From: Gracilibacillus lacisalsi DSM 19029
GTDB taxonomy: Bacteria; Bacillota; Bacilli; Bacillales; Amphibacillaceae
Assembly: GCF_000377765.1 (NCBI RefSeq)
Contig: NZ_KB898667.1
Coordinates: 1-64,000 of the forward strand
Direction: 5' to 3'
Length of the DNA stretch: 64,000 bases
Part shown: in pieces, positions 54,942 through 63,969 of the stretch
How positions within the stretch are numbered: the stretch's first letter is position 1
How the letters are laid out: each line of letters begins with the position of its first letter
Program-made: the position numbers and the translations under genes
The notes under the pieces: generated by a model
Told to the model about the DNA's origin: nothing
Seen by the model: the letters and a program-made list of their open reading frames with translations, nothing else
The model's database searches: none

Positions 54942-55082
54942 TATAAATTCCCCCTCACACATTCATTATAAAAGCACATTTTTTTCTTTTTTTGATTTTT
55001 TTTGCTTCGAATATGTAAAAAAACTAATAATACCCTTAAATGTAAGAAAATGTTGTATAATTTGATTAAGGAGGATCACATT

Positions 55083-56018
55083 ATGCAAAAAGTATTAATA
55101 GCACTTAGTTGTATGATCGTTCTAACGATTATCTTAACCATTTTTTATGAGCAAAGTCGTGAACCAGTCCCTTTACCTTACTATAATATTGAACAGAACC
55201 AACAACAAGAGGAAAGCAATACACCCGAAGAAAAGGAATCACTAGTTCCGATCAAGGGAAATGAGGAGGATACAATAGGTTATAGCCTTCAAAATGATGA
55301 ATTACAAATGACTAATTATGACGGTAATACATGGACGACTGTTCCTGTTGAAAAGGATCTACTTTTCCAAGGAGAATATCAAGGCGGAGAAACAGAGTTA
55401 ATCGAGAATAGTTTTATTCTAACAGAAGACAATGCTGCTTTTCTTTATTCAGAAGGTGGAATAAAAGTGATCTACTCACAGAATCAGGGGGAAACATGGG
55501 AAAAGAGCATTGTAGATAATGGGATTCCTGTCATCAGGTTCAGAAAAATAGAATTCATGGATGATCAATTCTGGTATGTTATTTTATCTAATAATCGAAC
55601 GATGTCACAGGAGAGATCATTGATATATATATCTACTAATCAAGGTGAAAGCTGGAAATCTATCAATATGCCGGATACAACAAGACTGGTAGCGGATGGT
55701 GGGTTTGTTGATGAGGAGACAGGCTTTATGTCCTACGGTACGATAAACCCTGAGGCACCAGATTTATATGTGACAAATAACCAAGGGGAGACATGGGAAC
55801 AGGCAGTATTTAATATGCCTTCTCAATATGATAGAGTCTTTGTCATAGCCAGAGCACCATATAAAGAAGAGGATCACCTTGCGTTAATAATGGATCAAGG
55901 ACCTAATGGTGATTACTACCAAGATGGATTGATTAGAGCAAAATTTATTTCAACGGATAATGGACGTACATGGGAGTTTGCAGAGGAGGTTGTGCCAGAA
56001 AATGAAGAAATGGGTTAA
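55083..56018 (+). CDS. Secreted BNR/Asp-box repeat protein
   Basis: 311 aa. A single N-terminal anchor (VLIALSCMIVLTIILTIF) is followed by an acidic linker and a beta-propeller-like body with four Asp boxes: SQNQGETWEK, STNQGESWKS, TNNQGETWEQ and STDNGRTWEF. Asp boxes occur in sialidases and in Ycf48/sortilin-like propellers; the sialidase Arg triad is not evident, so glycosidase activity is not claimed. I chose ATG 55083 after TAAGGAGGATCA rather than the upstream ATG 55002. It overlaps the next gene by 17 nt. Confidence 0.78.
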   Translation: MQKVLIALSCMIVLTIILTIFYEQSREPVPLPYYNIEQNQQQEESNTPEEKESLVPIKGNEEDTIGYSLQNDELQMTNYDGNTWTTVPVEKDLLFQGEYQGGETELIENSFILTEDNAAFLYSEGGIKVIYSQNQGETWEKSIVDNGIPVIRFRKIEFMDDQFWYVILSNNRTMSQERSLIYISTNQGESWKSINMPDTTRLVADGGFVDEETGFMSYGTINPEAPDLYVTNNQGETWEQAVFNMPSQYDRVFVIARAPYKEEDHLALIMDQGPNGDYYQDGLIRAKFISTDNGRTWEFAEEVVPENEEMG

Positions 56019-56862
56019 GTGGATCGGGATCAGCTTATTGTTAATAGCTACCTCATTAACCGTATTGCAAATAGGTAGTCTAATTGTTCAATCAAACTAT
56101 CAGGCGGAGTACATTGATAACCGCTTACTTTATATTTTTAATATGGTCATTGCCGTTAGTCTGGCGCTCAGTCTGTTGCTACTATTATCATTGAAGAAAA
56201 TGGGAAATAGTATTCTTGTCGTGATAACGATAATGATTATTAGTGTAAATGGCTATCTGATGTATCAAAGCAATCAAATGATTGAAAATATCACAAGTAT
56301 TTCACCAGATATGAAGCAAGTTTTCTCGTTGAAGAAAAATACGGATACGAATGAAGCGGTCTATTATCGGAGTTATTATCGGATATTAGCTCGTCCGAAA
56401 GAAGCGTTGCCCAGTTCGATTGTTACAGCAGGAGAGATAAAATGGTTAGCGGATGATATTGCTGTTTTTACGTATGAAGATAATCAGAAGCATATTCAGC
56501 AATTTGTAGGTACATATGGTGATCGAAATGACGGGTTATCCTATTCTTATGTTGGAGCTCAAATTCATGGACAATGGAAAGGGGAGAATACGGTAGTAAC
56601 TGCTAGTTCAGAGGGGATCATGGTCGTCCATCATGATGACCAACATCTGTTTAAATGGGAACAGGTACATCAATATGGTACATTGGCTATCGTGTTAGCG
56701 GAAAATAATGAAGCTGTATGGACGATTGGATTAGGGGATGATTTTTACTTTGATCAAAACACAACAGATCCTCCTACCGGTGAAATTATTCTATACCCAG
56801 CAACACTTGTAGATAATAAAATAATCCGATTACAGTACCAGGGAGAGGCACCACTACGCTAG
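56002..56862 (+). CDS. Membrane protein of unknown function
   Basis: 286 aa. Three membrane segments at about 5-28 (WIGISLLLIATSLTVLQIG), 45-68 and 74-94 are followed by an extracytoplasmic domain of about 190 residues ending NKIIRLQYQGEAP. I recognise no family. ATG 56002 lies about 12 nt after AGAGGAGGT; a start at 55960 is possible by frame but has no ribosome site. The overlap with the Asp-box gene implies joint expression and perhaps a shared surface function. Confidence 0.7.
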   Translation: MKKWVKWIGISLLLIATSLTVLQIGSLIVQSNYQAEYIDNRLLYIFNMVIAVSLALSLLLLLSLKKMGNSILVVITIMIISVNGYLMYQSNQMIENITSISPDMKQVFSLKKNTDTNEAVYYRSYYRILARPKEALPSSIVTAGEIKWLADDIAVFTYEDNQKHIQQFVGTYGDRNDGLSYSYVGAQIHGQWKGENTVVTASSEGIMVVHHDDQHLFKWEQVHQYGTLAIVLAENNEAVWTIGLGDDFYFDQNTTDPPTGEIILYPATLVDNKIIRLQYQGEAPLR

Positions 56863-56916
56863 TTTTCTATGATAAAATGAACGAAACAGCTTTCTCTAAA
56901 AAAGGAGTTTAATAGC

Positions 56917-57426
56917 ATGTCACAAGTACACAAAGCAGAAGCACCTAAAATAGTAAGATGTAAAATTATTACCGTCAGCGATACCAGAACAAAAGACACC
57001 GATAAAAGTGGGAAACTAATGCACCAATATTTAGAAGAACATCATCATCAAGTGAATGCGTATGATATTGTAAAAGATGAACAAATAGAAATTAAACGAG
57101 CGATCGAAAATGGTATTCAGCAGACTGACATTGATGCAATCTTAATCAATGGCGGTACAGGAATTGCCAAACGTGATGTGACCATTGAAGTGATTGAATA
57201 TATGCTAGATAAAGAAATACCAGGATTCGGAGAAATTTTTCGTATGCTAAGTTACACCGAAGATATTGGTTCAGCAGCGATTCTTTCCCGAGCAACAGCA
57301 GGAGTAGTGCAGGATAAAGCTATTTTTGCTACGCCAGGTTCCTCAGGAGCTGTTAAATTAGCGATGGAAAAATTGATTATTCCAGAATTGGGACATGTTA
57401 TGAGGGAGATTAATAAGGATATCTAA
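56917..57426 (+). CDS. moaB: Molybdenum cofactor biosynthesis protein B
   Basis: 169 aa MoaB/MogA-type domain that adenylylates molybdopterin. ITVSDTRTKDTDKSGKLM and INGGTGIAKRDVTIEVIEYMLDKEIPGFGEIFRMLSY are the signature segments, and TPGSSGAVKLAMEKLIIPEL closes the fold. The other local Mo genes are moaC and modAB, about 1.5 kb away across a sigma/anti-sigma pair. Confidence 0.93.
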   Translation: MSQVHKAEAPKIVRCKIITVSDTRTKDTDKSGKLMHQYLEEHHHQVNAYDIVKDEQIEIKRAIENGIQQTDIDAILINGGTGIAKRDVTIEVIEYMLDKEIPGFGEIFRMLSYTEDIGSAAILSRATAGVVQDKAIFATPGSSGAVKLAMEKLIIPELGHVMREINKDI

Positions 57427-57756
57427 CGATACTAATCATTCGTAAACCACCCGTTTGAGAGCATAGTGCTGCTTATACTTTTAAAATATTTGAAAGGTGG
57501 TAAGGATGTTGAGAAAAATGAAAATGGAAGACTTGGAGCAAAGAATTGAAGAAAACCGTACAAGCAAATGCTATCATCCGAGAATCTCGACCACCAGGAA
57601 GGCGAAAAAATCCCGAACACGCAGTCCCTCAGAACGAAAAGCACTGGAAAAATCGCAATAGCGAGATGGGAAAAGGCTGTTGCAGAAGGTAAAATAAAAC
57701 GGATCTCAAAAAGGAAAATGTATTATGATTACCGTGAATAAAATAGAGCAGATTAT
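57427..57756. other. Gap with possible decayed small gene
   Basis: 330 bases between moaB and the convergent anti-sigma-like gene. It holds a short open frame (57506-57661), a coding-like stretch in another frame up to 57741, and a terminator (57740-57773). Confidence 0.5.
57506..57661 (+). CDS. Small basic ORF, possibly a decayed gene
   Basis: 51 codons starting MLRKMKMEDLEQRIEENR behind GAAAGGTGG at good spacing, with a very basic second half (RKAKKSRTRSPSERK). Just past its stop, a different frame reads ARWEKAVAEGKIKRIS then KRKMYYDYRE to a TAA at 57739-57741, which also looks protein-like. Either this is a true small basic protein or one frameshifted gene. I recognise no family. Confidence 0.35.
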   Translation: MLRKMKMEDLEQRIEENRTSKCYHPRISTTRKAKKSRTRSPSERKALEKSQ

Positions 57757-57773
57757 TTATTCTGCTCTATTTT
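57740..57773. terminator. Bidirectional terminator
   Basis: AAAATAGAGCAGA pairs with TCTGCTCTATTTT across a short A/T loop. It overlaps the last codons of the anti-sigma-like gene on the minus strand. Confidence 0.75.
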
Positions 57774-58359
57774 CGATAGTTAGTTGAGATGACTCAACAG
57801 AATCTCCCTCAATTGATAAATAATATTTGTTTCCTTTTTCAATCGAGATCGGTATTTTGGGTTCTATAGTTACTCGATTCTCGTTGTCCAAAACAATGGT
57901 AGCTTCTAAGGAAACCTCTCCTTCTAATGTAAAGTCATCCTCTATGAATGGAAAATGGAGTTTCTCACCAGTAGCTATAACAGTATTATCTGCATTGATT
58001 ACTGTTGGATCTGAAATTTTTCGACCATCTTTATAAACGTTCATCGTGATACCATAATACTCAAATGTTGCATTATTGGTAATAATTATTGTTATTTCAT
58101 TGTTATTTTCACCGTTTGAAGACTGCGTTAACATTCCTTTATTTTCTGAGGTATTCATATTACTAAGTATTAAAATAATAGCAATGCAAGCAACTGTAAC
58201 TAAACTTAAGATTGGCTTCAAAAATAAACGAGTTGTAGATTTTTTCTTATTAGGTTCTTGCACTTCTTGAAAAATACTGTCGTATAAATCTGCACTTTCC
58301 TTTTTGGATAACTTAATTTTTTGATCAAGCCCTTGCCATTCGTTATCAAATTTGCTCAT
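57757..58359 (-). CDS. Probable anti-sigma factor (single-pass membrane protein)
   Basis: 200 aa. A cytoplasmic N-terminus of about 45 residues (MSKFDNEWQGLDQKIKLSKKE...) precedes one membrane segment (ILSLVTVACIAIILIL, about 50-65) and an extracytoplasmic beta-rich domain. The start overlaps the end of the ECF sigma gene by 14 nt, the standard sigma/anti-sigma layout. No zinc-type anti-sigma motif is present. The role as antagonist is inferred from position and topology. Confidence 0.72.
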   Translation of the reverse strand: MSKFDNEWQGLDQKIKLSKKESADLYDSIFQEVQEPNKKKSTTRLFLKPILSLVTVACIAIILILSNMNTSENKGMLTQSSNGENNNEITIIITNNATFEYYGITMNVYKDGRKISDPTVINADNTVIATGEKLHFPFIEDDFTLEGEVSLEATIVLDNENRVTIEPKIPISIEKGNKYYLSIEGDSVESSQLTIENRAE

Positions 58360-58861
58360 GAATGTATCCCTCCTTTTGCAGCTCTTTCTTTAACGATTTC
58401 ATAGCCCTAAATAACTGTACTTTCACTTTGTTTTCAGACCAATGTAAAATGGCAGAGGTTTCTTTAATAGAGAATTCTTTAATTTTTCGTAAAATAATGA
58501 TTTCGCGGTAAGAGATCTTTAGCTTTTGTAATGCATGATACAATTCTTTTTCCGACTCATTTAACATTGACATTTGTTCGGGCGTTTTATCTAGTGCCTG
58601 TAGAGTAGTAGGTCGATCTAATAAAAAGGCAATCGGTTTTTGTTTGCGAATATGGTCAATTGTTATATTCCTTGCTATTCGAACTAACCAGCCTTTTTCG
58701 TCACCACCATGGAACGAATCAAATCTGTGATAGGCTCGAACAAACGTATCTTGCATCAAGTCTTTCGCTTGTTCGTGATCACCAATCATAAAATAGATGT
58801 AATTATAAATATTTTGATGGTATTTTTGATACCAATGTTGCAAAGAATCCAATGCCCCCAT
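58346..58861 (-). CDS. ECF-type RNA polymerase sigma factor
   Basis: 171 aa. Region 2 carries HEQAKDLMQDTFVRAYHRFDSFH and GWLVRIARNITIDHIRKQK (core and -10 recognition); region 4 has LKISYREIIILRKIKEFSIKETSAIL followed by the helix HWSENKVKVQLFRAMKSLKKEL (-35 recognition). Size and the lack of regions 1 and 3 define an ECF sigma. It is co-transcribed with the anti-sigma-like gene. The inducing signal is unknown; I do not see a clear self-promoter. Confidence 0.9.
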   Translation of the reverse strand: MGALDSLQHWYQKYHQNIYNYIYFMIGDHEQAKDLMQDTFVRAYHRFDSFHGGDEKGWLVRIARNITIDHIRKQKPIAFLLDRPTTLQALDKTPEQMSMLNESEKELYHALQKLKISYREIIILRKIKEFSIKETSAILHWSENKVKVQLFRAMKSLKKELQKEGYIHEQI

Positions 58862-58914
58862 TCCTTTCTGTTTTTCTACCTTAACAACGTATTCGTTCTC
58901 AAAAGGTTACACAA

Positions 58915-58950
58915 AATAAAAAAAATCACTCAACATCTTATTGAGTGATT
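58915..58950 (-). terminator. Intrinsic terminator of moaC
   Basis: On the minus strand AATCACTCAA (58950-58941) pairs with TTGAGTGATT (58933-58924) and is followed by eight T. The hairpin begins at the moaC stop codon. Confidence 0.87.
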
Positions 58951-59434
58951 ACTCCTCTCTCTTATATACCCCACTTTTCCCACCAGTTTTTTCAACTAAA
59001 TAAGTCTGGCCAATCACCATTCCTTTATCCACTGCTTTACACATATCATAAATCGTTAATGCCGTAACAGAAGCAGCGGTTAAAGCTTCCATCTCCACCC
59101 CGGTGCTTCCTTTAGTCTTGGCTTCTACTGTTATCACTAACTCATAAGTCTCTTCATCGTTCTCCCAATCAAAATGAATGTTGACCCCGCTTAATGGTAA
59201 CGGATGACACATCGGAATAATTGTCGATGTTTGCTTGGCTGCCATAATTCCGGCTACTTGTGCAACAGAAAGGACATCCCCTTTACCAATGGTTTGATCT
59301 ACGATTTTCGTGTAAATCTCCTTGTTTACCAAAATACTTGAGCGGGCAATCGCGGTTCTGCTCGTTATCTGTTTGTCTGTTATATCCACCATTTTTGCTC
59401 TACCTTGTTTATTTATATGAGAAAATTCAGTCAT
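58949..59434 (-). CDS. moaC: Cyclic pyranopterin monophosphate synthase
   Basis: 161 aa. MoaC makes cyclic pyranopterin monophosphate in the first stage of molybdenum cofactor synthesis. [35 protein letters not shown] and the catalytic [29 protein letters not shown] region are intact. I chose ATG 59434 ([18 protein letters not shown]); the frame is open further upstream through the promoter region. No moaA is present here. It is divergent from modA. Confidence 0.95.
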   Translation of the reverse strand: MTEFSHINKQGRAKMVDITDKQITSRTAIARSSILVNKEIYTKIVDQTIGKGDVLSVAQVAGIMAAKQTSTIIPMCHPLPLSGVNIHFDWENDEETYELVITVEAKTKGSTGVEMEALTAASVTALTIYDMCKAVDKGMVIGQTYLVEKTGGKSGVYKREE

Positions 59435-59496
59435 GCTATCACCAACCTTCATCTTTATTATACGATAACAACTTGTGATACACCTCACCATTATAC

Positions 59497-59517
59497 TATA
59501 ACAAAACATGTTATAAT
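59497..59517. promoter_or_regulatory. Palindrome and -10 box between moaC and modA
   Basis: TATAACA (59497-59503) and TGTTATA (59509-59515) form a perfect 7-bp inverted repeat with a 5-nt spacer. The right arm overlaps TATAAT (59512-59517), the likely -10 of modA. A bound regulator could control both divergent genes, for example in response to molybdate; the protein is unknown. Confidence 0.55.
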
Positions 59518-59545
59518 AGAAAGATCATGACAGGAAAGGTTACCA

Positions 59546-60313
59546 ATGAACATGAAACGATTACTATACATACTATTAGCTCTAATTTTATTAACGGCAT
59601 GTCAGCAGGAAAAAGAAGAACTAACGATTTCGGCAGCGGCATCCTTAACGGACGCATTACAAGAAATTGTACAACAGTTCGAAGACGAAAACCCTCATAT
59701 CACCGTTTCACTTAATCTAGGCGGATCAGGTTCATTGAGTCAGCAAATTATACAAGGGGCACCAGCAGATATCTTCTTTTCTGCGTCTGTTCCACATTTT
59801 GAACGGGTTTTACAAGAAGGGTTAATCGAGGAAGAGAGTGCTCGCGCTTTATTAGCCAATCAACTAGTGTGGATTCAGCCACAAAATGTTCAACTAGCTA
59901 CTACTGTGGAATCATTTGATCAAATGGCAATTGGTACTCCAGAAACCGTGCCAGCTGGTAACTATGCAAAACAAGCATTGGTAGCTCAGGGAATTTATAA
60001 GGAAATAGAAGAGCAACTCATTTTTACGAAAGATGTTAGACAAGTCGTGCAATATGTAGAAAGTAATAATGTAGATGCTGGGATTGTTTATCAAACGGAT
60101 GCCATGATCTCTGATAAGGTGCAAATCAATGAAACTCTGCCATTGGGAGAGCATGAACCAATCATATACCCCGTAGGTATCATTAAGGATTCCCAAGCGG
60201 TTGAAGCTTTTTATAACTATTTACAGTCAGAAGCAGCACTCGAAATATTTCAACAATACGGATTTCAAGAAATAGATGGTGACACAGATGGAAGCATTTT
60301 TTCAACCGATTAA
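59546..60313 (+). CDS. modA: Molybdate ABC transporter substrate-binding lipoprotein
   Basis: 255 aa. The signal peptide ends in the lipobox LTAC (about Cys19). The binding fold begins LTISAAASLTDALQEIVQQFE and has GGSGSLSQQIIQGAPADIFFSAS, the anion-binding segments of ModA, plus VDAGIVYQTDA. GGAAAGG precedes ATG 59546. It captures molybdate or tungstate for ModB; the 3' end overlaps modB by 26 nt. Confidence 0.94.
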   Translation: MNMKRLLYILLALILLTACQQEKEELTISAAASLTDALQEIVQQFEDENPHITVSLNLGGSGSLSQQIIQGAPADIFFSASVPHFERVLQEGLIEEESARALLANQLVWIQPQNVQLATTVESFDQMAIGTPETVPAGNYAKQALVAQGIYKEIEEQLIFTKDVRQVVQYVESNNVDAGIVYQTDAMISDKVQINETLPLGEHEPIIYPVGIIKDSQAVEAFYNYLQSEAALEIFQQYGFQEIDGDTDGSIFSTD

Positions 60314-60938
60314 ATTATCATTAATTGTTGCAAGTATAGCATTATTGATCGTCTTTATTTTAGGCGTTTCAGCAGCATGGCTGATGTCCAGGAAAGAATT
60401 TAGGGGCAAAGTGTTGATTGAAACGGTATTATTGTTGCCAATTGTTTTACCTCCAACTGTAATTGGTTTTATTTTAATTATGTTGTTTGGTCAAAATGGA
60501 ATATTGGGTACATTAACGAATCTGCTGTTTCATCAATCACTTATGTTTACGATTTGGGCAGCTATTATTGCAGCGGTAGTAGTTGCTTTTCCACTTATGT
60601 ATCAGTCTGTTAAGACAGGTTTATCATTTGTGGACCGTCATATTGAAGATGCGGCAAGAGTAGATGGCTCCAACGAATGGGGCGTTTTTCGGTATATCAC
60701 GTTACCATTAATCAAGAGACCTATTCTTTCAGGTGTGATTCTAAGCTTTGCCAGGGCATTAGGCGAATTTGGAGCGACATTAATGTTTGCTGGAAATATT
60801 CCCGGACGAACACAGACAATACCTATGGCAATTTACGTGGCCTTTGAATCCAATAAAATGACATTAGCATGGGCATGGGTTTTGTCTATCATTGTCGTAT
60901 CTTTTGTTATGCTATTTTTTATACGTAAATCTGCCTAA
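60288..60938 (+). CDS. modB: Molybdate ABC transporter permease
   Basis: 216 aa with five or six membrane segments and the EAA loop DRHIEDAARVDGSNEWGVFRYITLPLI. GEFGATLMFAGNIPGRTQTIPMAIY is the family C-terminal segment. I chose ATG 60288 (MEAFFQPIKLS); ATG 60276 is an alternative. No modC gene follows; the ATPase must be encoded elsewhere or borrowed. Confidence 0.93.
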   Translation: MEAFFQPIKLSLIVASIALLIVFILGVSAAWLMSRKEFRGKVLIETVLLLPIVLPPTVIGFILIMLFGQNGILGTLTNLLFHQSLMFTIWAAIIAAVVVAFPLMYQSVKTGLSFVDRHIEDAARVDGSNEWGVFRYITLPLIKRPILSGVILSFARALGEFGATLMFAGNIPGRTQTIPMAIYVAFESNKMTLAWAWVLSIIVVSFVMLFFIRKSA

Positions 60939-60970
60939 AAAATAGTCATAAATTTGTAAAAACCACACAA

Positions 60971-60999
60971 TGCAAACGCTATCAATGCGTGTTAGAATA
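60971..60999 (+). promoter_or_regulatory. cre-like site and -10 box before yerA
   Basis: TGCAAACGCTATCA (60971-60984) matches the CcpA cre consensus except at its third base. TAGAAT (60994-60999) just after it could be a -10 box. Both calls are tentative. Confidence 0.4.
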
Positions 61000-61033
61000 G
61001 AAGGAAATCACAAAAGAAGTTGAGGAGATTAGG

Positions 61034-62776
61034 ATGAATGATCATTTATATAGATGGAGAAATAAAGAAATTCGTAAGCAAGTAGCTGTAATTGATGGCA
61101 AAGAGTCACCTACACTGATTTTGAAAAATGCGTATTATTTAAACGTTTTTTTAAGAAAATGGTTGGAGGCTCATATTTGGATTTACCATGACCGGATTGT
61201 ATATGTTGGTTCGAAATTACCAACATCCTTAACAGGTATGGAAGTAGTGGATTGTACAGGTAAATATGTGGTGCCGGGATATATTGAACCACATGCACAT
61301 CCATTTCAACTTTATAATCCTTATGAATTAGCTATGTATGCCGGGCAAACAGGAACAACAACATTGATGAATGACAACTTACCATGGCTTTATTTAACTA
61401 ACAGAGAGAAAGCGTTTACATTGTTAGAGGATTTCATGAAGCTTCCTGTATCCATGTACTGGTGGGCAAGATTTGATTCACAATCTGAAATTAATGAGGA
61501 ACAAGAGATTTTTAAGGATGAGGAAGTGCAAGCATGGTTGCAGCATGAAGCAGTCGTGCAAGGAGGGGAATTAACGGCATGGCCGCAAGTCATGCGTGAT
61601 GATGACCGTATTCTTTATTGGATGCAGGAAGCAAAGCGACTTCGTAAGCCGGTGGAGGGACACTTCCCAGGTGCTTCTGAGCATACATTGGTAAAGCTAA
61701 AACTTCTCGGTGTCAGTTCAGATCATGAAGCATTATCTGGTGAAGAGGTATATAATCGTCTATCCATGGGGTATCGCGTAGGTTTGCGCAATTCTTCGGT
61801 ACGCCCAGATTTGGCAAAGTTGTTAAAAGAGCTACAGGACCTCGGAATCCATTCTTATGATTTCCTAACGATGACAACAGATGGTTCTACACCTGCCTTT
61901 TATGAGAACGGCATCATTAATCAATGTATTCAGATCGCAATAGACAGTGGGGTTCCGGAGATTGAGGCATATATGATGGGGACATACAATGCAGCAGAGC
62001 AATTCCATTTAGAGGAACGACTAGGTGGCATTGCACCAGGTCGAGTAGCACACCTAAATATTTTATCAGAAGTAAACAATGCCACACCTGAATCTGTTAT
62101 TGCGAAAGGAAAATGGTTGAAAAGAGACGGGCAATTGGTTGAGCAAAATATCGAAATCGATTGGGATAAATACGGATTAGGAGAGCTTAGCTTAGATTGG
62201 CAGTTAACAGAAAAAGACTTGCAATTCTCGATGCCGGTTGGACTGAAGATGGTTAATGATGTCATTATGAAACCATATCCAATTACGATTGATGCCAATA
62301 CGGAAGAAATTACAAATTCAAAAGATGAATCATTCCTGATGTTAATCGATCGTGAAGGACAGTGGCGAGTAAACACAATTATAAAAGGATTTACGAAAAC
62401 ATTAGGTGGATTGGCCAGTTCCTATTCGTTAACCGGTGATATCGTGTTAATTGGGAAAAGTAAGTCAGATCTATTACTAGCGTTTTCCAGAATGAAGGAA
62501 ATTGGTGGTGGAATTGTTCTTGTACATCAAGGAAAAGTTGTTTTTGAATTACCGTTACAAATTGCTGGCATGATGTACAATGGCAAGATGCCAAAACTGA
62601 TAGAAGAAGATAAGCGATTAAAGGAAATTTTAATTGATCACGGCTATCAATACGAGGATCCGCCTTACAATTTACTTTTTTTATCGTCGATGCATTTACC
62701 TTTTGTCCGGATTACTCCGTTAGGAATCATCGATGTGAAGAAAAAAGACATACTCTTTCCAGCGATTATGCGTTAA
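61034..62776 (+). CDS. yerA: Adenine deaminase-family amidohydrolase YerA
   Basis: 580 aa, same size as B. subtilis YerA. Metal-site motifs are EPHAHP (first His pair), the Glu in VQGGELTAWP, the His in VEGHFPGA, SSDHEALSGEE and the late Asp in TTDGSTPAF. AdeC enzymes deaminate adenine to hypoxanthine. YerA is a divergent paralogue whose activity is less certain. Its place directly after the pur/mo region and before yerB-yerC repeats the B. subtilis order purD-yerA-yerB-yerC. Confidence 0.87.
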   Translation: MNDHLYRWRNKEIRKQVAVIDGKESPTLILKNAYYLNVFLRKWLEAHIWIYHDRIVYVGSKLPTSLTGMEVVDCTGKYVVPGYIEPHAHPFQLYNPYELAMYAGQTGTTTLMNDNLPWLYLTNREKAFTLLEDFMKLPVSMYWWARFDSQSEINEEQEIFKDEEVQAWLQHEAVVQGGELTAWPQVMRDDDRILYWMQEAKRLRKPVEGHFPGASEHTLVKLKLLGVSSDHEALSGEEVYNRLSMGYRVGLRNSSVRPDLAKLLKELQDLGIHSYDFLTMTTDGSTPAFYENGIINQCIQIAIDSGVPEIEAYMMGTYNAAEQFHLEERLGGIAPGRVAHLNILSEVNNATPESVIAKGKWLKRDGQLVEQNIEIDWDKYGLGELSLDWQLTEKDLQFSMPVGLKMVNDVIMKPYPITIDANTEEITNSKDESFLMLIDREGQWRVNTIIKGFTKTLGGLASSYSLTGDIVLIGKSKSDLLLAFSRMKEIGGGIVLVHQGKVVFELPLQIAGMMYNGKMPKLIEEDKRLKEILIDHGYQYEDPPYNLLFLSSMHLPFVRITPLGIIDVKKKDILFPAIMR

Positions 62777-62826
62777 GAAAAGAGGTTGGCGATTAGTCAA
62801 CTTTCCTCTATAATAGAATTAGTTCT

Positions 62827-62855
62827 ATCGGCATGCAGTGAATAAGCATGCCGAT
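62827..62855. other. Perfect stem-loop in the yerB leader
   Basis: ATCGGCATGC (62827-62836) pairs with GCATGCCGAT (62846-62855). No T-run follows, so it is not a standard terminator; it may protect mRNA or be a protein site. Confidence 0.55.
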
Positions 62856-62901
62856 ATTCCGTTTAAACTATTTTTAGAGATTAGAAAAGGTGGCCTTTTG
62901 G

Positions 62902-63951
62902 ATGAAGAAATGGTGTGTACTTTTTATTATTGTATTATGTTCACTTGTAGCATGTTCTAATGATGAAGAAACGACAAACGAGCAAGATCAGGAAGAACCA
63001 GAAGAAATTGTGGAAGAGGAGCCGGTTGAGCCTGAAGAACCGGAGAAACCAGAGCATATATACCCTTTAACAGGGCTTGAAGCGGAGGAGGATGTGACCG
63101 ATCGATTAATTGCTGTTATGGTCAATAACCATCCAAAAGCAAGACCGCAAACAGGCCTTTCTCAAGCAGATATAGTTTTTGAGATTTTAGCAGAAGGCAA
63201 TGTAACTCGGTTTATGGCGCTCTATCACAGTCATATGCCTGATCGTGTTGGCCCTGTCAGAAGTGCAAGACCATATTATTTTAATCTAGCTAACGATTAT
63301 AATGCGCTTTATGTCTATCACGGTGCTGCGGATCATATTGAGAATATGGTTCAATCTGGTGCAGTGCAAGGATTAAATGGCATGTACTATGATAATGATA
63401 AAGTGTTATTTGAAAGATCAACGGACCGGAATCCACCGCATAATTCGTATACCTTATTTGACGGTATCTACCAGCGAGCGGAGGAGAAGGGATTTTCAAT
63501 TGACGCGGAGTATCAACCGATGACATTTTTAGAGGATGAGTCGGTAGAAGGTGAAGTTGCGACTGATATCAGCTTTTCTTATGGTAATAATAGTGTAAGA
63601 TACCAATATGATGAGACAACAGAGAAGTATTTACGATATAGCGATGGTGTACAGACAGTAGAATATGCAGACAGTTCACCTATTCAATTGGATAATGTAT
63701 TAATCATGGAAACAGCCCATCAAGTAATTGATGACGAGGGACGTCGGGAAATTGACTTTAATTCTGGAGGGAATGCTTTATTGCTACAGCAAGGTAAAGT
63801 ACAAGACGTGCAATGGGAGCGAAATGATGGTAGAATAATCCCAACGAAAGATGGAGAGCCTGTTCCCTTTGTTCCAGGTCAAACGTGGATCAATGTGATT
63901 CCTACGAGTCCTGGTATTGATGGTGTAGAACTTTCAAACACGGCGGAGTAA
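62902..63951 (+). CDS. yerB: DUF3048-domain lipoprotein YerB
   Basis: 349 aa. Lipobox LVAC (about Cys18), then a Glu/Pro-rich linker (EEEPVEPEEPEKPEH), then the DUF3048 core: DRLIAVMVNNHPKARPQTGLSQADIVFEI and MPDRVGPVRSARPYYFNLA. The second half (RYQYDETTEKYLRYSDG) is the DUF3048 C-terminal part. I chose ATG 62902, 8 nt after AAAGGTGG; GTG 62890 overlaps that site. Function unknown. Followed 18 nt later by yerC. Confidence 0.9.
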   Translation: MKKWCVLFIIVLCSLVACSNDEETTNEQDQEEPEEIVEEEPVEPEEPEKPEHIYPLTGLEAEEDVTDRLIAVMVNNHPKARPQTGLSQADIVFEILAEGNVTRFMALYHSHMPDRVGPVRSARPYYFNLANDYNALYVYHGAADHIENMVQSGAVQGLNGMYYDNDKVLFERSTDRNPPHNSYTLFDGIYQRAEEKGFSIDAEYQPMTFLEDESVEGEVATDISFSYGNNSVRYQYDETTEKYLRYSDGVQTVEYADSSPIQLDNVLIMETAHQVIDDEGRREIDFNSGGNALLLQQGKVQDVQWERNDGRIIPTKDGEPVPFVPGQTWINVIPTSPGIDGVELSNTAE

Positions 63952-63969
63952 AAAGGAGAGATGTATACC

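Noticed and set aside
61034-62776. Naming the deaminase adeC
   Set aside because: Synteny and size point to the YerA paralogue, whose adenine deaminase activity is less certain than that of AdeC.
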